A DNA stretch of 64,000 nt from an uncultured Clostridia bacterium (lineage in GTDB: Bacteria > Bacillota > Clostridia > Oscillospirales > Ruminococcaceae). The stretch lies in contig CANRIA010000009.1 in assembly GCA_947630555.1 (NCBI GenBank), positions 1 to 64,000 of the forward strand, read 5' to 3'. The position numbers were made by a program, and so were the translations under genes. Positions within the stretch are counted from its first letter, which is position 1. The number at the start of each line of letters is the position of its first letter. The notes beneath the pieces are model-generated. The model was not told the origin of the DNA and searched no databases. It worked only from the letters and a program-made list of their open reading frames with translations. Shown here piece after piece: positions 25,538 to 35,181 of the stretch.

Positions 25538-27635
25538 CACCGTCTCCAAGCTGTTTTTCATAGCCGCAGCCCTCTTTATAGCAGACAAGTTTGCCGCTTT
25601 TGCCGCCCTTTTTGAACAGCGTACTGCCGCATTTTGGGCAGGTCTGCTTTGTGGGAAGATCCCACGTCATAAAGCTGCACTCGGGGTTTTTGATACAGCC
25701 GTAATACTTCTTTCCCTTTTTGGTCTTTTTAAGAAGAATTTTATTTCCGCAGTAGGGGCATTTGCCGTCAGCTTCGATGACTATTTTGCGAGTATTTGTA
25801 CATTCGGGAAAGCCCGAGCACGCCAAAAACTTGCCGTATCTGCCCAGTTTTATCACCATAGGCTTGCCGCATATCTCGCACACTTCATCGGTCTGCTCAT
25901 CGGGAACTTTTACGCGCTTGCCGTTCATGGCTTCTTCTGCCGTATCAAGCTCTTTACTGAAATCGCCGTAAAACTTTCTCAGCATATCAACCCAGTCAAC
26001 CGTGCCGACTTCAACGCTGTCAAGCTTATTTTCCATTCCTGCGGTGAATTTCACATCTACAATATTGTCAAAATGCTCTTTCATAAGGGCGGTGATAACC
26101 TCGCCCAGTGCGGTGGGCTTAATCTGCTTGCCTTCACGCTCAACATAGCTTCTCTGCAAAATGGTGGTTATTGTCGGTGCGTATGTTGAAGGTCTGCCTA
26201 TGCCGTTTTCTTCAAAAGCCTTAACAAGCGTTGCTTCTGTATATCTAGCAGGGGGCTGAGTAAAATGCTGTTCGCCGTCAAGCGAGCGCAGTTTGAGCAC
26301 ATCGCCTTTTGCAAGCGGCGGAAGCTCTTTTTTCTTATCTTCATCGTCGTCTTTTGTTTCTTCATACAAAACGGTATAGCCGTCAAACTTAACCGAATAA
26401 CCGCTTGCTTTGAACAAACTGCCGTCCGCAAGAATATCTACCGAAACGGTATCAAGCAGGCAGTTTGCCATCTGGCTTGCAATAAACCTTTCCCATATAA
26501 GCTTATAAAGTTTATACTGGTCGGGCGTTACGCCGCTTGCCTTTACCATATCAGGCGTAATGTCGGGACGTGTAGGTCTTATAGCTTCGTGGGCGTCCTG
26601 CGCGCCTGCTTTTGTTTTATATTTGCGCGGTGTTTCGGGCAGATAATTGTCGCCATACACATCTTTTATATACTTATACGCCGCATCTCTTGCTTCGTCT
26701 GAAACTCTCAGGCTGTCGGTACGCATATAGGTGATAAGACCTATAGCTCCCACGCCTTTTATTTCAACGCCTTCGTAAAGTTCCTGAGCTATCTTCATCG
26801 TTCTTTTTGACTGGAAGCCGAATCTTTTCGATGCTTCCTGCTGGAGCGTTGACGTTATGAACGGTGCGGCAGGCGTTTTCTTATGAACGCTTTTCTTTAC
26901 TTTATCTACCACATACTGTGCGCCGTCTAATTTTTTAAGTATCTCATCAGCGCTTGCCTTGTCGGGCAGAGAAAGTTTGTCGTCCAGTTTTTTACCCTCA
27001 AAACTTACAAGCTTTGCGGTGAATACTTTTCGTGAAGACGGCGAAGTAAGCTTTGCTTCAATAGTCCAGTATTCCTGCGAGACAAAGCTGCGTATCTCTT
27101 CTTCACGGTCTACTATCATTCTCACCGCTACCGACTGCACTCTGCCTGCCGAGAGACCTTTTCTTACCTTTTTCCACAAAAACGGCGACAGCTTATAGCC
27201 GACTATTCTGTCCAGTATTCGCCTTGCCTGCTGGGCATTTACTAGGTTTTCATCTATGCACCTCGGGTTTGCAATGCCCTGCTTTATGCCCTTTTCGGTT
27301 ATCTCATTGAAGGTAACGCGGTTTTTATCGTGAAGGTCAAGTTTCAGTATCTGCGCTAGGTGCCACGATATAGCCTCTCCCTCACGGTCAGGGTCTCCTG
27401 CAAGGTAGACTTTATCGCTCTTTTTAGCCTTATCACGTATCTTCTTTATAATTTCCTCTTTGCCTTTTATGTCGATATACTGGGGCTGAAAGTCCTTTTC
27501 TATATCTACTCCGAACTTTGACTTCGGCAGGTCTCTTAAATGACCCATTGATGCCATTACCTCGTAGTCGGAACTTAAATATCTTTTTATTGTATGCACC
27601 TTTGTAGGTGATTCAACTATTATCAGTGTTGACAA
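25527..27635 (-). CDS. topA: DNA topoisomerase I
   Basis: 702 residues. The Toprim domain shows VESPTKVHTIKRYL and DPDREGEAISWH; the catalytic tyrosine lies in GLITYMRTDSLR (about 305). Three C-terminal zinc-binding units are visible (CEICGKP...CSGFPEC, CPYCGNK...CIKNPEC, CPKCGST). It relaxes negative supercoils ahead of dprA/trmFO in the conserved dprA-topA-trmFO order. Confidence 0.98.
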   Translation of the reverse strand: MSTLIIVESPTKVHTIKRYLSSDYEVMASMGHLRDLPKSKFGVDIEKDFQPQYIDIKGKEEIIKKIRDKAKKSDKVYLAGDPDREGEAISWHLAQILKLDLHDKNRVTFNEITEKGIKQGIANPRCIDENLVNAQQARRILDRIVGYKLSPFLWKKVRKGLSAGRVQSVAVRMIVDREEEIRSFVSQEYWTIEAKLTSPSSRKVFTAKLVSFEGKKLDDKLSLPDKASADEILKKLDGAQYVVDKVKKSVHKKTPAAPFITSTLQQEASKRFGFQSKRTMKIAQELYEGVEIKGVGAIGLITYMRTDSLRVSDEARDAAYKYIKDVYGDNYLPETPRKYKTKAGAQDAHEAIRPTRPDITPDMVKASGVTPDQYKLYKLIWERFIASQMANCLLDTVSVDILADGSLFKASGYSVKFDGYTVLYEETKDDDEDKKKELPPLAKGDVLKLRSLDGEQHFTQPPARYTEATLVKAFEENGIGRPSTYAPTITTILQRSYVEREGKQIKPTALGEVITALMKEHFDNIVDVKFTAGMENKLDSVEVGTVDWVDMLRKFYGDFSKELDTAEEAMNGKRVKVPDEQTDEVCEICGKPMVIKLGRYGKFLACSGFPECTNTRKIVIEADGKCPYCGNKILLKKTKKGKKYYGCIKNPECSFMTWDLPTKQTCPKCGSTLFKKGGKSGKLVCYKEGCGYEKQLGDGDEG

Positions 27636-27664
27636 CTGTTATTTCCTCCTGTCGTTGCCGATAT

Positions 27665-28900
27665 TTATGCCAGCCTGAAGCGCCTGCCTGCAAGGCTTAC
27701 GACCAAGCCTTCCATTTCAAGCGACGTAAGCTCGGTAAGTATCTGCGAAATATCCGTTTGCAGCTTGTCCGCAAGCTCGTCTGCCGCGCACTCAGACTTT
27801 TCAAGCTGTTTGACTATCTTCTGCTGAAGCATACTCAGTGAAGACACATCAATATCTGCTTTTTGGACAGTATCTTTTTCGGCTTCATCTTTATTTGATG
27901 TATCTGCCGCTTTTTTCTTTGGGGCGGCTTTCTTTGAAACAGGTCTGTCGGCAGCAAAAAATATGCTGGAGCGCGACTTGTCTACATAAACGTCGGTATC
28001 TTTTGTAAATCTAAGTTTATGTGCAAACTCGGAATAATATTCATAAAGAATATCGGTATGCGAGAAAACGGGTATTGCGCCGTCGCGTATAAGCATTGCC
28101 GTGCCTGCATAGTCGTCTGAAAAAACGTCGGCAGGCGGCACGCAGTAAAGGTCTCTCCCCTGCGAAATTGCGTGAGATGCTGTATTGAGCGAACCGCTGG
28201 CTTTTGATGCCTGTGTTACCAGCACCGCGCTTGACATTCCCGAAAGTATTCTGTTGCGCGCTTTAAAGCTGACACCTGTAGGTTTCGTCTGCGGAAAATA
28301 CTCTGATATAACTGCGCCGCTGCGGCTTATCTGCATTTTAAGGTCATGCGAATCGGGCGGATAATCATACTCAACGCCGTTGCCCAGCACTGCGACGGTC
28401 TTTCCGCCGCCTCTTAATGCCGCTGTATGCGCTGCGGTGTCAACGCCCTTTGCAAAGCCGCTTATTATGACCATGCCGTTTTTGACGATATTTTCACATA
28501 TACATTCGGTGACTTTCTCGGTATACTTAGTCATATTTCGTGCACCAACCACGCCTAGCGTTGCACTGTGATTCACAAAACTTAAATCACCAATACTGAA
28601 AAGCACCGAGGGCGGATCATATATATCTTTGAGCATCATAGGGTAATCGGGGCTGTCGCAGCCATAGACATATATTTTACGCTTTTCGCAGTAGTTTAAA
28701 ATGCCCTCAGCTTGTTTAAGCGTTGCTGCCCTTGCGCTGTGAAGCTCCTCCTCGGTAAAGCCTTTGCTGTAGCCGCTTTGAATGGCATCATAAAACTCTT
28801 TTACCTCGTCAAATCTTCTGCCAAGTTCCCATTTGCGCGGGTTGGCAGGGCCGAAAGCTATAGTCAGCCACACCCAGTAAATAAGGTCATAGTCTGTCAT
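27665..28900 (-). CDS. dprA: DNA-processing protein DprA
   Basis: About 411 residues. A Rossmann-like DprA core carries LGVVGARNMTKY, IISGFAKGVDTAAHTAAL and SAVISEYFPQTKPTG-type motifs, followed by a low-complexity linker (about 320-345). A C-terminal winged-helix domain ends LEMEGLVVSLAGRRFRL. It loads RecA on incoming single strands during transformation. I chose ATG at 28900, with GGAG 8 bases before it; the stop of the upstream methyltransferase overlaps (ATGA). Confidence 0.94.
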   Translation of the reverse strand: MTDYDLIYWVWLTIAFGPANPRKWELGRRFDEVKEFYDAIQSGYSKGFTEEELHSARAATLKQAEGILNYCEKRKIYVYGCDSPDYPMMLKDIYDPPSVLFSIGDLSFVNHSATLGVVGARNMTKYTEKVTECICENIVKNGMVIISGFAKGVDTAAHTAALRGGGKTVAVLGNGVEYDYPPDSHDLKMQISRSGAVISEYFPQTKPTGVSFKARNRILSGMSSAVLVTQASKASGSLNTASHAISQGRDLYCVPPADVFSDDYAGTAMLIRDGAIPVFSHTDILYEYYSEFAHKLRFTKDTDVYVDKSRSSIFFAADRPVSKKAAPKKKAADTSNKDEAEKDTVQKADIDVSSLSMLQQKIVKQLEKSECAADELADKLQTDISQILTELTSLEMEGLVVSLAGRRFRLA

Positions 28901-29691
28901 CTGAACATCTCCCACAGCATTATAGAAGCTGCCGCTGCGGCATTGAGCGAATTTATTCTGCCGTGCATTTTTATTGTTACCGCGCTGCCACACAAACTTA
29001 TATGCTCTTTTGGCATACCGCTGCCCTCGTTGCCGATAAACAGCGCGCACGGTCTGCCAAAGTCAAATTCTGTAATACTAACGCCGCCGCTTATTACCGA
29101 GGCAACAGTTAAATACCCCAGATTATTGAGCATTTTTACTGCCTTTTCAAAATCATTTTCGATATACACCGGCACGCGCATAATGCTGCCCATAGCCGCT
29201 CTTACTACCTTCGGGTTATACAAATCGCAGCAGTTGCCTGTAAGAATGGCGCCGCTTACGCCGACGGCATCACAAGTGCGCAGAATTGTACCAACATTGC
29301 CGGGGTCTTGCAGACCGTCAAGCACTAAAAGTTTACCGCCGCTTTCTAGCTTTTCTATACTTTTATGGAGCATTTTTACCACTGCGAAAACGCCTTGGCT
29401 TGACCTTCCCTCCGAAATCCTTTGCGAAAGCTCAGGTGATATTTCAAAGCATTTACAGCCGCACTTTTCAGCGAGTGTTTCGGGGGCGCTGTCAAAATAC
29501 TTTTCGGCTGCTTGTTTTGTATAAAAAAGCGCTGTAACTTCTGCGCCGCCTCTTGCGCCCTCGCATAGCACGTCTATGCAGTTCCTTGCGCCCTCAACGG
29601 CAAATTCGCCGCACTCTCTGCGCGCTTTACTGCTGCTAAGTAGAGATGCCAGCTTTTTTATATTTACGTTGTCTTTAGCTGAAATATACAT
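28897..29691 (-). CDS. SpoU/TrmH-family RNA 2'-O-methyltransferase
   Basis: 264 residues. The N-terminal substrate-binding domain resembles the RNA 2'-O-ribose methyltransferase substrate-binding fold. The C-terminal SPOUT knot shows LDGLQDPGNVGTILRTCDA, FIGNEGSGMP and MHGRINSLNAAAAASIMLWE, the three SpoU motifs. The target (rRNA or tRNA) cannot be read from the sequence. It shares 4 bases with dprA. Confidence 0.93.
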   Translation of the reverse strand: MYISAKDNVNIKKLASLLSSSKARRECGEFAVEGARNCIDVLCEGARGGAEVTALFYTKQAAEKYFDSAPETLAEKCGCKCFEISPELSQRISEGRSSQGVFAVVKMLHKSIEKLESGGKLLVLDGLQDPGNVGTILRTCDAVGVSGAILTGNCCDLYNPKVVRAAMGSIMRVPVYIENDFEKAVKMLNNLGYLTVASVISGGVSITEFDFGRPCALFIGNEGSGMPKEHISLCGSAVTIKMHGRINSLNAAAAASIMLWEMFR

Positions 29692-29744
29692 ACCAAAACG
29701 CCCCTTGCGCGCCGCTTTACGCGTGTTTTACAATGCCCATATAT

Positions 29745-29782
29745 ACAACAAAACACGCACAAGCCGTTAAAGATGTGCGTGT
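29745..29782 (-). terminator. terminator of infC-rpmI-rplT operon
   Basis: On the minus strand, ACACGCACA and TGTGCGTGT form a 9-bp stem followed by TTTGTT. It is just after the rplT stop. Confidence 0.85.
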
Positions 29783-29792
29783 TGATATTGCA

Positions 29793-30146
29793 TCAAAGGG
29801 CAGCCTTAGCCTTTTCAACTACTGCGGCAAATCCGCCGGGATCGTTTATAGCTATTTCTGAAAGCATCTTTCTGTTAAGGTCTATGCCGGCTTTTTTCAG
29901 ACCGTTCATAAACGTTGAATAGTTCATGCCGTTAAGTTTGCAGGCGGCGGATATTCTTGCTATCCACAGTTTTCTGAAATCTCTCTTTCTCTGCTTTCTG
30001 CCGATATAGGCATACTGACCGGATTTCATCACCTGCTGTTTTGCCATTTTGAAGTGCTTGCTCTTTGCGCCAAAGTAGCCCTTGGCAAGCTTTAATGTTT
30101 TATTTCTTCTCTTACGAGTCATCATTGCTCCCTTAACACGAGCCAT
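29793..30146 (-). CDS. rplT: 50S ribosomal protein L20
   Basis: 117 residues, starting [20 protein letters not shown], highly basic N-terminal extension and C-terminal globular domain. ATG at 30146 has AGGAGG 9 bases upstream. L20 is an assembly protein, and the family autoregulates this operon through the leader. Confidence 0.97.
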   Translation of the reverse strand: MARVKGAMMTRKRRNKTLKLAKGYFGAKSKHFKMAKQQVMKSGQYAYIGRKQRKRDFRKLWIARISAACKLNGMNYSTFMNGLKKAGIDLNRKMLSEIAINDPGGFAAVVEKAKAAL

Positions 30147-30201
30147 AGTCAATTACCTCCTGATATTATCTTTACTTTGTTTCCCTGACTAAACCCGCGG
30201 T

Positions 30202-30405
30202 TTATTTGTAAGGGATAAGACGTTTTACGTTCTTGAGATCTGCCTCGCTTGCATAAGCATCGTTACGCAGTGTTCTGATACGCTTGTGACCCTTTGAAAT
30301 GAGTCTGTGCCTTTTGTTTGTGTGCTGGAACTTTACCTTGCCTGTTCCTGTCACCCTGAAACGCTTTTTTGCGCCTGAGTGGGTCTTGATCTTTACCTTT
30401 GACAT
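30202..30405 (-). CDS. rpmI: 50S ribosomal protein L35
   Basis: 67 residues: KIKTHSGAKKRFRVTGTGK and ending RNDAYASEADLKNVKRLIPY, typical of L35. It lies between infC and rplT in the universal order. Confidence 0.97.
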   Translation of the reverse strand: MSKVKIKTHSGAKKRFRVTGTGKVKFQHTNKRHRLISKGHKRIRTLRNDAYASEADLKNVKRLIPYK

Positions 30406-30426
30406 AAATTTATCCTCCTTAATTGT

Positions 30427-30945
30427 TTACTTAGAAGATTTGGGTGATACGAACATCACCAGACTGCGCCCTTCCATTTTGATAGGCTTATCAACAACGC
30501 CTGCCTGCGCCACGGCTTCCTTATATCTGTTCATCAGATCTTCACCCAGCTGTGGGTGAGCCACCGAGCGCTTACGAAACCTTACGGAAACTTTCAGCTT
30601 ATCTCCGCCCGAAAGGAACTTGATGCCCTGATTTACCTTCGTCTGAAAGTCATGGGTATCTATGGTCGAGGACATTCGTATTTCCTTGGTGTCTATGACC
30701 TTCTGATTTTTTCTTGCTTCCTTTTCGCGCTTGTCCTGCTCAAAGCAGTATTTGCCGTAATCCATGATCTTGCACACGGGCGGCTGTGCATTCGGGGCTA
30801 TCTTGACAAGATCGAGATCCTTTTCGATAGCTATATCCATAGCCTCCTTTGCGGACATTATGCCCAGCTGTGCGCCGTCGGGGCCTATTACCCTTACTTC
30901 CTTATCACGGACTTCTTCGTTGATAAGCAGATCCTTGTTGCTAAT
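30427..30945 (-). CDS. infC: translation initiation factor IF-3 (ATT start)
   Basis: 172 residues. IF-3 prevents premature subunit joining and proofreads start codons. The N-terminal ISNKDLLINEEVRDKEVRVI is encoded upstream of the first in-frame ATG (30858), so the real start is an ATT at 30943-30945, with GGAGG 9 bases before it. This rare start codon is the known hallmark of infC autoregulation. The C-terminal domain includes KVSVRFRKRSVAHPQLG and ends EGRSLVMFVSPK. Confidence 0.96.
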   Translation of the reverse strand: MSNKDLLINEEVRDKEVRVIGPDGAQLGIMSAKEAMDIAIEKDLDLVKIAPNAQPPVCKIMDYGKYCFEQDKREKEARKNQKVIDTKEIRMSSTIDTHDFQTKVNQGIKFLSGGDKLKVSVRFRKRSVAHPQLGEDLMNRYKEAVAQAGVVDKPIKMEGRSLVMFVSPKSSK

Positions 30946-31093
30946 AGTGCATTACCTCCAAAATAAAAATGAGCGAAACACGACCTGTTCACGCTCACGA
31001 AAAAAGCTATTTCTAGCTTGCATTCATATATCAGCCTTTTCACTGGCAAATGCCGCTTAAGGCGAGGGCGGAACAGCTCTGCTTTTTGTTTTC
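30946..31093 (-). promoter_or_regulatory. leader RNA of the infC operon with attenuator
   Basis: About 145 bases between the promoter and infC. A strong hairpin (plus 30970-30997; TGAGCG...CGCTCA with an inner GAACA/TGTTT extension) is followed by TTTTTATTTT on the minus strand, just before the infC ribosome binding site. A smaller AGCTAGAAATAGCT hairpin precedes it. This matches the position and logic of L20-type leaders, in which L20 promotes termination. Confidence 0.75.
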
Positions 31094-31099
31094 CAAAAT

Positions 31100-31128
31100 A
31101 TTATACACCATATTTTCCCCGTTGTCAA
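31100..31128 (-). promoter_or_regulatory. promoter of infC operon
   Basis: On the minus strand: TTGACA, 17 bases, TATAAT, a perfect consensus. Confidence 0.9.
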
Positions 31129-31200
31129 GTACCATATGCAAAATTTTTCAAAGTAAATACAAGCAATTTACATACAAGTTGCACAAATCTATAGAAACAT

Positions 31201-32421
31201 CTACAGTGAAACTAACATAAATGCGCCGCCTGCTATCATTATTATCAGCCACAGCATTATCATATTGTCCGAGAAAAATATCAGCAGTTTTTTAGGCAGC
31301 GTTAAGTGCGTACGCGAACTGTTTATATTAAAGCTGAAATTCTGCGATGAAGTCAGTCTTGAATATATGACAAGCGAAAGCGCGATTATTATAAAACACA
31401 CTATACCCTCGGCAAGCACTGCAAGGTCGCCGCGCGTATATATTTCTATAAGGTCAAGGGCGAATATCAGCAGTTGTGCGCTCATTCTCATAACTATTGC
31501 GACGATTATAGAACCTGTTCTCAGCGTAAACAGGGTTATCATTATATTCATGCAGAATTTATAGCCTATTGATGACACATCAAATGTACAAAAAGTTCCT
31601 GCCGCACAGCACACTATGAATGCGAACATATCGCCGAACTGCCTGAAAGTCTGCAAAATAAGACCGCGAAGAAGTATCTCTGTCAGCGCGGAGACAACGA
31701 TGCAGCTGCAAAAGCCGAACAGCGCTATAGACGTTATATCATGCGAATATAAAAAATCCATTCGCAAGGCGTTTGTACCCAAAGCTCTGTACACCACCGC
31801 CGAAAAATTGCCTGCGTGACGGCAAAATACTGTTGCCATAAGCGACATGACCAGAGCGCAGGCTGCCATATCGGGCATTTTTTTATCGGCGCGCGGAAAC
31901 ATTACGGCACGCGGTATACGGGCATCAAGCACGAAAATGAGTATAGGTATCAAAAATTTCAGCACCCTTATTGCGCATATAACGGCGCACATATAAAGCG
32001 GCACGTCGTATTTATCAAGCGGCTGACCGTACATGACCTGCGTTACCGACAGCGTTTCGCCTTTTGTATATCTGCCGACATATATATACTCTGCAATTGT
32101 GAACAGCAGCATTGAAAACATAGTCATTGCGACAAGTTTGCAGCAGTGCTTAAGCACCCTTTGCTCGGTCTCTTCGGGGGTCTTGCTTATAAAGCCCTGA
32201 CCGTCAACATACGAATGCTCGCTTTTGCGCCTTACAAAAGAGTAGGCATAGCGGTTATTGCCGGAGCTTCGCCAGTTGAGGAACTCATTATAATAATGCC
32301 TTGACTGATTCTGATACTCGGCATTTTTTGCAACGTCAATATAGTCGTCGCTTTTTTCTTTATTTTTTTTATTTTCGTCAACATCTGCATTCAGATACTT
32401 GTCGGTATCGTCCGTCATCAC
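31201..32421 (-). CDS. CPBP/Abi-like multi-pass membrane protein with degenerate motifs
   Basis: 406 residues. A charged cytoplasmic N-terminus of about 90 residues is followed by about eight membrane segments. The region ALTEILLRGLILQTFRQFG resembles motif 1 of CPBP-type intramembrane proteases (usually EExxxR), but only one of the two glutamates is kept. The histidines expected in motifs 2 and 3 are not obvious. It may be a non-catalytic family member or unrelated. The ATG is followed by an in-frame second Met. Function unknown. Confidence 0.65.
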   Translation of the reverse strand: MMTDDTDKYLNADVDENKKNKEKSDDYIDVAKNAEYQNQSRHYYNEFLNWRSSGNNRYAYSFVRRKSEHSYVDGQGFISKTPEETEQRVLKHCCKLVAMTMFSMLLFTIAEYIYVGRYTKGETLSVTQVMYGQPLDKYDVPLYMCAVICAIRVLKFLIPILIFVLDARIPRAVMFPRADKKMPDMAACALVMSLMATVFCRHAGNFSAVVYRALGTNALRMDFLYSHDITSIALFGFCSCIVVSALTEILLRGLILQTFRQFGDMFAFIVCCAAGTFCTFDVSSIGYKFCMNIMITLFTLRTGSIIVAIVMRMSAQLLIFALDLIEIYTRGDLAVLAEGIVCFIIIALSLVIYSRLTSSQNFSFNINSSRTHLTLPKKLLIFFSDNMIMLWLIIMIAGGAFMLVSL

Positions 32422-32454
32422 CGCGCCCCCTTTCTTAGTTATAAATAAACTTTA

Positions 32455-33348
32455 TTAAAAATGTCCGCTGTGGCCTCCGTGGCTCGTTCCGCTGTGACCT
32501 CCGCCTCCGCCGCCGTGTCCGCCGGAACTGTCGGAGCTTTTTGCGGTTTTTGAAACGTTGGAATAGAGGTATGTATCCTGCGAGAATTTCTCTTTATAAT
32601 TTTTAAGATACTGTTTTGCGGCAGGCTTTGGCATAATGGTCTTCATCTGCCGTGTAAGAACAAATACCACAATAGCGGTAACTATTACAGCTATTACAAA
32701 CGATGCAAGCGCGTATCTTGTAAGCCAGCCTGTCGGGCGCTTGGTATGAATGGCGCTGTATGGCTTATCCTCATTCGCTTCTTTTACAAATTCGTATACG
32801 TCATTGAAATATCTGTCAAAACATTTGTAATATTTGCCGTCGCTGAGAAGTGAAACAAGGTCGTTTTCAAACCAAGTCACGCCGTAGCTGTCTGAAATAG
32901 CCTCCATGCCGTAGCCGCAGGTAGAGAACGCATATGAGCGGTCGTACATGGAAATAACGAAAATTATGCCGTCGTGGTCTTTGCCAACGCCATAGCCTTT
33001 ATAGTCATAATAATCATGCGCGAAAACAAGAATGTCATTATAATTATAGTTATAACTGCCATAGGTGTAGTAGGCATAGTCACGCATAGTCATTACAACG
33101 CAGTCAAAACCATAGTCTTCTATAATTTCACGCGCCTTTTCTTCCAGCCTTTGCTCCTCACTTTCGGAGAGAAGTTCATAATCGTCGATAACCCTCGGCA
33201 GGTCTGCGTTATACTCTCCGTCGCCATATGTGGGAACGGTATTGTTTGTAAGGTTTTCGGCTGCAAAGCTCTGAGTAGAAAAGCAGGTTGCCACCGCCGC
33301 GGCGGCTATTAAAGACAGCGCTCTTTTGAAAATACCCATTCTCATCAC
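32455..33348 (-). CDS. TPM-domain membrane protein
   Basis: 297 residues. An N-terminal signal or anchor (LIAAAAVATCFSTQSFAAE) is followed by a TPM-like domain (DDYELLSESEEQRLEEKARE through DGIIFVISMYDRSYAFSTCGYG). A transmembrane helix lies at about 212-232. The tail is Gly/His-rich (GGHGGGGGGHSG...), typical of this family. Domain topology suggests an extracytoplasmic TPM domain. Its start overlaps the stop of the zinc-ribbon gene, so the two form a unit. Confidence 0.85.
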   Translation of the reverse strand: MMRMGIFKRALSLIAAAAVATCFSTQSFAAENLTNNTVPTYGDGEYNADLPRVIDDYELLSESEEQRLEEKAREIIEDYGFDCVVMTMRDYAYYTYGSYNYNYNDILVFAHDYYDYKGYGVGKDHDGIIFVISMYDRSYAFSTCGYGMEAISDSYGVTWFENDLVSLLSDGKYYKCFDRYFNDVYEFVKEANEDKPYSAIHTKRPTGWLTRYALASFVIAVIVTAIVVFVLTRQMKTIMPKPAAKQYLKNYKEKFSQDTYLYSNVSKTAKSSDSSGGHGGGGGGHSGTSHGGHSGHF

Positions 33349-34454
33349 ACAGCGCCCCCTAACAACAGACCCAGCCCAAACAAAAATACAAGGAACGTTC
33401 CCAAAAACGTGCCTGCGGTTATCAGCGCAAGTTTTACTTTATCTATAGGCAGAGTGCCCACCACCTTGCCCGACTGACCGTTCATGGCAAACATATAGTT
33501 CTTGCCGCGGTACTCGGTGTTGGCTATCCACACGGGCATAAGAGCGTAATGAATATCACCCTCTTGTATCTGAACGTTGACGGATTCTGTTACAACAGTG
33601 CTGTAGCCCTTTATTGTTGAACGCAGCATTTCCTCGGTGCTGTTGCGAATTCTATCGTTGGCTCTGCCTATGCTGTGGGTAACGTCAACGTCGTATCTGT
33701 CTGCAAAATAGCCTGCAAGGTAGGCAGTGTTGAAATCTACCGCCATATCGTAATTGAATGGTTCAAGGGATTCCATAAGTGTGTCGTCCATTTTTACAGA
33801 GCCGTCAACGGGCACTTTTTCAAACGACATATCAGCCGTTCTGACCACGCTGTAATGCTCTGTTTTAGTATAATAGTATTCCGAATCAGACCAGTGTTTT
33901 ACTTTTGTCGCCCTGAAATGACCGTCGCCCGAGCTGTCGGCATCAAACAGCCAGAACGGCACATATATGCCTTTTATCGACTGAATGTGGTGCTCTGTCT
34001 TAAAGCTTTTGGGCAGCAATACTTTCTTTGATATAAACTTTTTATATGCGGTGTCAACGGCTTTTCTGCCCTTTTTGAAAGGTATTATAAAGTCGGGGCG
34101 CATAACGCCGTCAACGGTCTCGTTTATAACAACGGGGTTATCGCAGTAAGGGCAGGTTGATGCCATTGTGCTGGTATCCCCTATTATCTCGCCGCCGCAG
34201 TGTGCGCATTTGAAAGAGTGCAGCTGCGAAAGCTCCCCTTCCTGCCAGTCGCCGTTGCCGCTGTTATTGTCGTAGTCTTTCCACGAGAAATTCTCAGGCT
34301 TTTGCTGAGAAAGACCCTTCTCATAGTTTACAAGAGTATCTATTTCATATGTATTGTCGCAGTACATACAGGTAAGATGGTCTGTGCCTGCTTCAAACTG
34401 TATATCTGCGCCGCAGCACGGGCATTTATACACTATCATGCTCTCTGTTGCCAT
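33345..34454 (-). CDS. double zinc-ribbon membrane-anchored protein
   Basis: 369 residues. Two zinc ribbons occupy the N-terminus (CPCC...CMYC at about 10-33; CAHC...CPYC at about 85-107). A large beta-rich middle follows, with a C-terminal hydrophobic helix (about 340-366). Proteins of this layout are often encoded next to TPM-domain genes, as here with 4-base overlap. The ribbons suggest cytoplasmic binding to nucleic acid or protein. Specific function unknown. Confidence 0.8.
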   Translation of the reverse strand: MATESMIVYKCPCCGADIQFEAGTDHLTCMYCDNTYEIDTLVNYEKGLSQQKPENFSWKDYDNNSGNGDWQEGELSQLHSFKCAHCGGEIIGDTSTMASTCPYCDNPVVINETVDGVMRPDFIIPFKKGRKAVDTAYKKFISKKVLLPKSFKTEHHIQSIKGIYVPFWLFDADSSGDGHFRATKVKHWSDSEYYYTKTEHYSVVRTADMSFEKVPVDGSVKMDDTLMESLEPFNYDMAVDFNTAYLAGYFADRYDVDVTHSIGRANDRIRNSTEEMLRSTIKGYSTVVTESVNVQIQEGDIHYALMPVWIANTEYRGKNYMFAMNGQSGKVVGTLPIDKVKLALITAGTFLGTFLVFLFGLGLLLGGAV

Positions 34455-34490
34455 TTACATCGCCCCCATAAAGATAATATGCCGCCCCTG

Positions 34491-35162
34491 TCAGCTTTTT
34501 GCAGGTTTTCTGCCGCAGCCGCGCTTTTCGGGGCAGTAGCCCAGCAGTTCGCACTTTGGCATCATCTGCGTGTCTATAAGGTACTCCCACTCAGGAGAGA
34601 TCTTCTTCAAAGCGGTGCAAATATCGCTGAAAAGCTCGCGGTACTCCCAGTAGGCTCTTGCGCACATTCTCTGCCGCGACATATCTATTAAATTGCGCAG
34701 GTTGCGCTTGTCAACTATTTTTGTAGTCATTCCCAACGGCAGAAGCATTGCGCTGTCCTCGCGCGGGATACCCATTTCTTCAAGGCGCTTGCCTGCCTGC
34801 GCTATGCATTTCATGGTGCCGTCGTAAATTTTCTTTGCCTCGTCGTTATCTAGTATCTTCTTGGGCGTAACATACTCAAAGTCTGCGTAATTTATATATC
34901 TTGTGCTTGCCTGAAGCCTTGTTGGTGCGCCGCCTAAATGTGTATACCATTCGCGTATCACTCTTGCGGAATAGCCCTCCAGCACCATTTCTACATTCAC
35001 ATATTCAAGAGTTCTGCCGTGCCCGGAAACTATGCAGTCTATGCCTCTTTTATAATTTTTCTGCGTATCCGATATATCCGCTCCCCAGCAGATGCCTGCC
35101 CTTTCGCCTATCAAAGTTATCGGATATCTGGTAGTCTCCGAAAGTACAGTTATTTTTCCCAT
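34491..35162 (-). CDS. divergent ThyX-like (FAD-dependent thymidylate synthase family) protein
   Basis: 223 residues. It has the overall layout of ThyX, but the signature RHRxxSxNExSxRY reads here as THLGGAPTRLQASTRY. The C-terminal half of the motif (xS-x-RY) is kept while the RHR and N-E elements are lost. The C-terminus has a small Cys set (CELLGYCPEKRGC). ATG at 35162 has AAAGGGG at good spacing. It may be a divergent flavoenzyme rather than an active dTMP synthase. Confidence 0.75.
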   Translation of the reverse strand: MGKITVLSETTRYPITLIGERAGICWGADISDTQKNYKRGIDCIVSGHGRTLEYVNVEMVLEGYSARVIREWYTHLGGAPTRLQASTRYINYADFEYVTPKKILDNDEAKKIYDGTMKCIAQAGKRLEEMGIPREDSAMLLPLGMTTKIVDKRNLRNLIDMSRQRMCARAYWEYRELFSDICTALKKISPEWEYLIDTQMMPKCELLGYCPEKRGCGRKPAKS

Positions 35163-35181
35163 AAAAATACCCCTTTCAATT

